Origin: Candidatus Woesearchaeota archaeon
GTDB taxonomy: Archaea; Nanobdellota; Nanobdellia; Woesearchaeales; DSVV01
DNA length: 5,001 nt
NCBI GenBank assembly: GCA_016205905.1
Contig: JACQSP010000124.1
Span: forward strand, 1 to 5,001
Reading direction: 5' to 3'
This document shows positions 4,975 to 5,001 of this stretch, one piece after another. Numbering within the stretch: position 1 is the first letter of the stretch; every line of letters begins with the position of its first letter. The notes beneath the pieces are model-generated. The model had not been told where the DNA came from, did no database searches, and was given only the letters and a program-made list of their open reading frames with translations. Both the position numbers and the translations under genes were made by a program.

Positions 4975-5001
4975 ACAAGCTTTTCTATTTAAGGTTATAT
5001 G
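4968..5001 (+). promoter_or_regulatory. Possible promoter and first codon of a following gene
   Basis: tttttaaa (4968-4975) lies 24-31 bases before an ATG at 4999-5001, the last three bases of the window. This repeats the TATA-to-ATG spacing of the other genes. An aaggt at 4991-4995 precedes the ATG closely. No coding sequence can be read, so this rests on spacing alone. Confidence 0.25.

Overview
The window looks like chromosomal DNA of an AT-rich archaeon. The main evidence is an archaeal/eukaryotic-type class 1 peptide release factor (aRF1) and TATA-box-like elements about 24-33 bases upstream of the start codons, with no clear Shine-Dalgarno sequences, as expected for leaderless archaeal transcripts. 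The compact aRF1 (364 residues once the insert is removed) and the AT-richness fit a small-genome DPANN-type lineage such as Woesearchaeota or Pacearchaeota. That placement is inference; the sequence alone does not prove it.

Layout: (1) Bases 1-230 are non-coding, with a strong hairpin at the left edge and the promoter of aRF1. (2) Bases 231-2846 (+) encode aRF1, split by a 507-residue intein (768-2288). The intein lies immediately after the Gln of the catalytic GGQ motif. It carries a complete splicing domain, a two-motif LAGLIDADG homing endonuclease and, unusually, a Cro/C1-type helix-turn-helix. (3) Bases 2847-3080 form a convergent intergenic region with a T-rich tract and four hairpins, bounded by a 13-bp inverted repeat. 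(4) Bases 3081-4115 (-) encode a predicted lipoprotein metallophosphoesterase. (5) Bases 4116-4229 are a divergent promoter region. (6) Bases 4230-4922 (+) encode a SprT/M48-like zinc metallopeptidase with a HELLH motif. (7) Bases 4923-5001 hold a T-rich terminator and what may be the promoter and first codon of another gene.

The three genes have unrelated jobs (translation termination, an envelope-anchored phosphoesterase, a probable protease). Each appears to have its own promoter, so no operon is evident. The two strongest observations are the intein, which splits the active site of an essential translation factor and carries an extra DNA-binding domain, and a family of three hairpins. The hairpins share the same flanks (TAC-AAAA ... 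TTTT-A-GTATA, with a bulged A) but have different, fully self-complementary stems. This suggests a conserved structural element, either a terminator or a small repetitive element.
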